Of a DNA stretch of 6,328 nt, positions 5,079 through 6,328 are shown piece by piece. The position numbers and the translations under genes are program-made. Below the pieces are notes generated by a model. The model worked only from the letters and a program-made list of their open reading frames with translations, was not told where the DNA came from and did no database searches. The DNA lies in assembly GCA_035536315.1 (NCBI GenBank), contig DATLOJ010000078.1:1-6328 (forward strand), written 5' to 3'. Each line of letters opens with the position of its first letter. Position 1 is the stretch's first letter. This stretch comes from DATLOJ01 sp035536315. GTDB taxonomy: Bacteria > Actinomycetota > CADDZG01 > JAHWKV01.

Positions 5079-6328
5079 ATGCCGCTGGTAGTGACCAATA
5101 CGCTGACCCGTCGCAAGGATGAGCTTGTCCCGCGCGAGCCGGGGAAGATCGCCATGTACGTCTGCGGTCCTACCGTCTACAACCACATCCACATCGGCAA
5201 CGCCCGTTGCTATATCTGCTTCGACGTGATTCGTCGCTACCTGCAGTGGCGCGGCTATGACGTGACCTATGTGCAAAACCACACCGACGTCGACGACAAG
5301 ATCATCGCCAAGGCGAACGAGGAAGGGCGCCCGGCCGAGCAAGTCGCGGCCGATTATTCCCGGGCCTATGAAGCCGCGATGCATTCGCTGGAAGTCTCTC
5401 CCCCAACTATCAGAGTTCTCGCGACCGAACACATCAAAGAGATGATCGAGATGATCGAAGGACTCATCGAGAAAGGGTTCGCTTATGAGTCCTCCGGCAA
5501 TGTCTGGTTCGACGTGGCCAAGTTCGAAGGCTATGGATCGCTCTCCGGAAGAAGCCTGGAAGATGTGCGCGCGGGAGAGAGAGTCGAGCCGGACCCCACC
5601 AAGCGGCATCCACTCGACTTCAGTCTTTGGAAGAGGTCTAAGGAGGGGGAGCCCGCCTGGGACAGCCCCTGGGGGCCGGGCAGGCCCGGGTGGCACATCG
5701 AGTGCTCGGCGATGTCTCTCAAATACCTTGGGATGAGCTTCGACATTCACGGGGGAGGCTCGGACCTCATCTTTCCTCACCATGAGAACGAGATCGCCCA
5801 GTCGGAGGCGTATTCGGGAGACAAGCCATTCGTGAATTACTGGCTTCACAACGGAATGGTCAATCTGGATGAGCAGAAGATGTCGAAGTCGGTTGGCAAC
5901 TTCATTCTCGTCAAAGACCTCGTTGCCAAGGTTCCGGCCCCGGTGATCAGACTGATGTCGATAGCAGGTCACTATCGAAGCGAAGTCGACTTCTCGGAAG
6001 GCGCTCTCCAGCAAGCAAGGAGAGCTCTGGAGAGGTTCGACATCTTTCTTCGGGCCGCAAAGGATGTCGCGGGAGCAGACTCCGAAACTGCAGATTCGGA
6101 GGCCGGCAAGGAGTTCATCACCCGTTTTACGGAAGCGATGGACGACGACTTCAACACACCGGCCGCGATCCGGGTCCTCCACGACCTCGTTCGTCGCGGC
6201 AACGCCGAGATCGGCAAGGCGGCAGCAGGCGACGTTGATGCCAAGAAACGCACCGGGTCACTGGTCGCAGCTTTCGATGAGCTGACCGGCGTTCTTGGAA
6301 TTTCTCCCCACACGATCGGAGAGACCCC
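5079..6328 (+). CDS. cysS: Cysteinyl-tRNA synthetase (cut by right edge)
   Basis: This cytosolic class I synthetase charges tRNA-Cys with cysteine. The frame is open for 416 codons to the window end. CysRS proteins are usually about 460-480 residues, so roughly the last 50-60, in the C-terminal anticodon-binding part, are missing. The MYVCGPTVYNHIHIGNAR segment (26-43) holds the HIGH-type motif HIGN (38-41). Zinc ligands C29, C209, H234 and E238 are all present, the last three in WHIECSAMS and FPHHENEIAQSEA. KMSKS occurs at 267-271. The start is ATG 5079, with AAAGGGG at 5067-5073 as ribosome site after a 5-base spacer. The HIGN form and the FPHHENEIAQSEA block are typical of standard bacterial CysRS, not of the MshC ligase paralogue. 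It follows ispF in mycobacteria; here three genes intervene, so it needs its own promoter. Confidence 0.97.
   Translation, partial: MPLVVTNTLTRRKDELVPREPGKIAMYVCGPTVYNHIHIGNARCYICFDVIRRYLQWRGYDVTYVQNHTDVDDKIIAKANEEGRPAEQVAADYSRAYEAAMHSLEVSPPTIRVLATEHIKEMIEMIEGLIEKGFAYESSGNVWFDVAKFEGYGSLSGRSLEDVRAGERVEPDPTKRHPLDFSLWKRSKEGEPAWDSPWGPGRPGWHIECSAMSLKYLGMSFDIHGGGSDLIFPHHENEIAQSEAYSGDKPFVNYWLHNGMVNLDEQKMSKSVGNFILVKDLVAKVPAPVIRLMSIAGHYRSEVDFSEGALQQARRALERFDIFLRAAKDVAGADSETADSEAGKEFITRFTEAMDDDFNTPAAIRVLHDLVRRGNAEIGKAAAGDVDAKKRTGSLVAAFDELTGVLGISPHTIGET

Noticed and set aside
4968..6182. A 404-codon open frame on the - strand opposite cysS
   Set aside because: The + strand frame carries every CysRS motif (HIGN, KMSKS, four zinc ligands). 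The long antisense frame is a by-product of GC-rich codon use, and its translation shows no recognisable domain.

Overview
The window looks like chromosomal DNA of a GC-rich actinobacterium, probably a deep-branching or uncultured lineage. The evidence is a CarD-type regulator followed by ispD, ispF and cysS. This order matches carD-ispD-ispF-cysS in Mycobacterium tuberculosis (established knowledge). The response regulator and histidine kinase also resemble mycobacterial MprA and MprB by eye. No species can be named from the sequence alone.

Layout, left to right: the 3' end of carD (+), closed by a very strong intrinsic terminator; ispD and ispF (+), two steps of the MEP isoprenoid pathway, 8 bases apart; a 132-base regulatory region; an OmpR-family response regulator and its sensor kinase (+), overlapping by ATGA; an MFS_3-type exporter on the - strand, whose stop codon overlaps the kinase stop in a shared CTAG; a 122-base divergent promoter region; and cysS (+), cysteinyl-tRNA synthetase, cut by the right edge after 416 codons. 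Coding density is high and no gene-free stretch exceeds 300 bases.

How the parts relate: carD, ispD, ispF and cysS are housekeeping genes. The two-component system and the exporter form a three-gene accessory block between ispF and cysS. The kinase probably senses an envelope or extracytoplasmic signal and phosphorylates the regulator. The exporter could be a target, but nothing in its upstream region shows the regulator's putative binding repeat, so that link is only positional.

The most interesting part is the 1380-1531 region ahead of the response regulator. It holds four pentamer repeats at an exact 11-base period, placed as in a Pho box just upstream of an extended -10-like element. A hairpin with a GAAA loop would lie at the 5' end of the transcript. 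The only good Shine-Dalgarno sequence there serves an 11-codon ORF that overlaps the regulator's start out of frame. I see no phage, insertion sequence, CRISPR array, tRNA or rRNA. Apart from this leader region the window is fairly ordinary.
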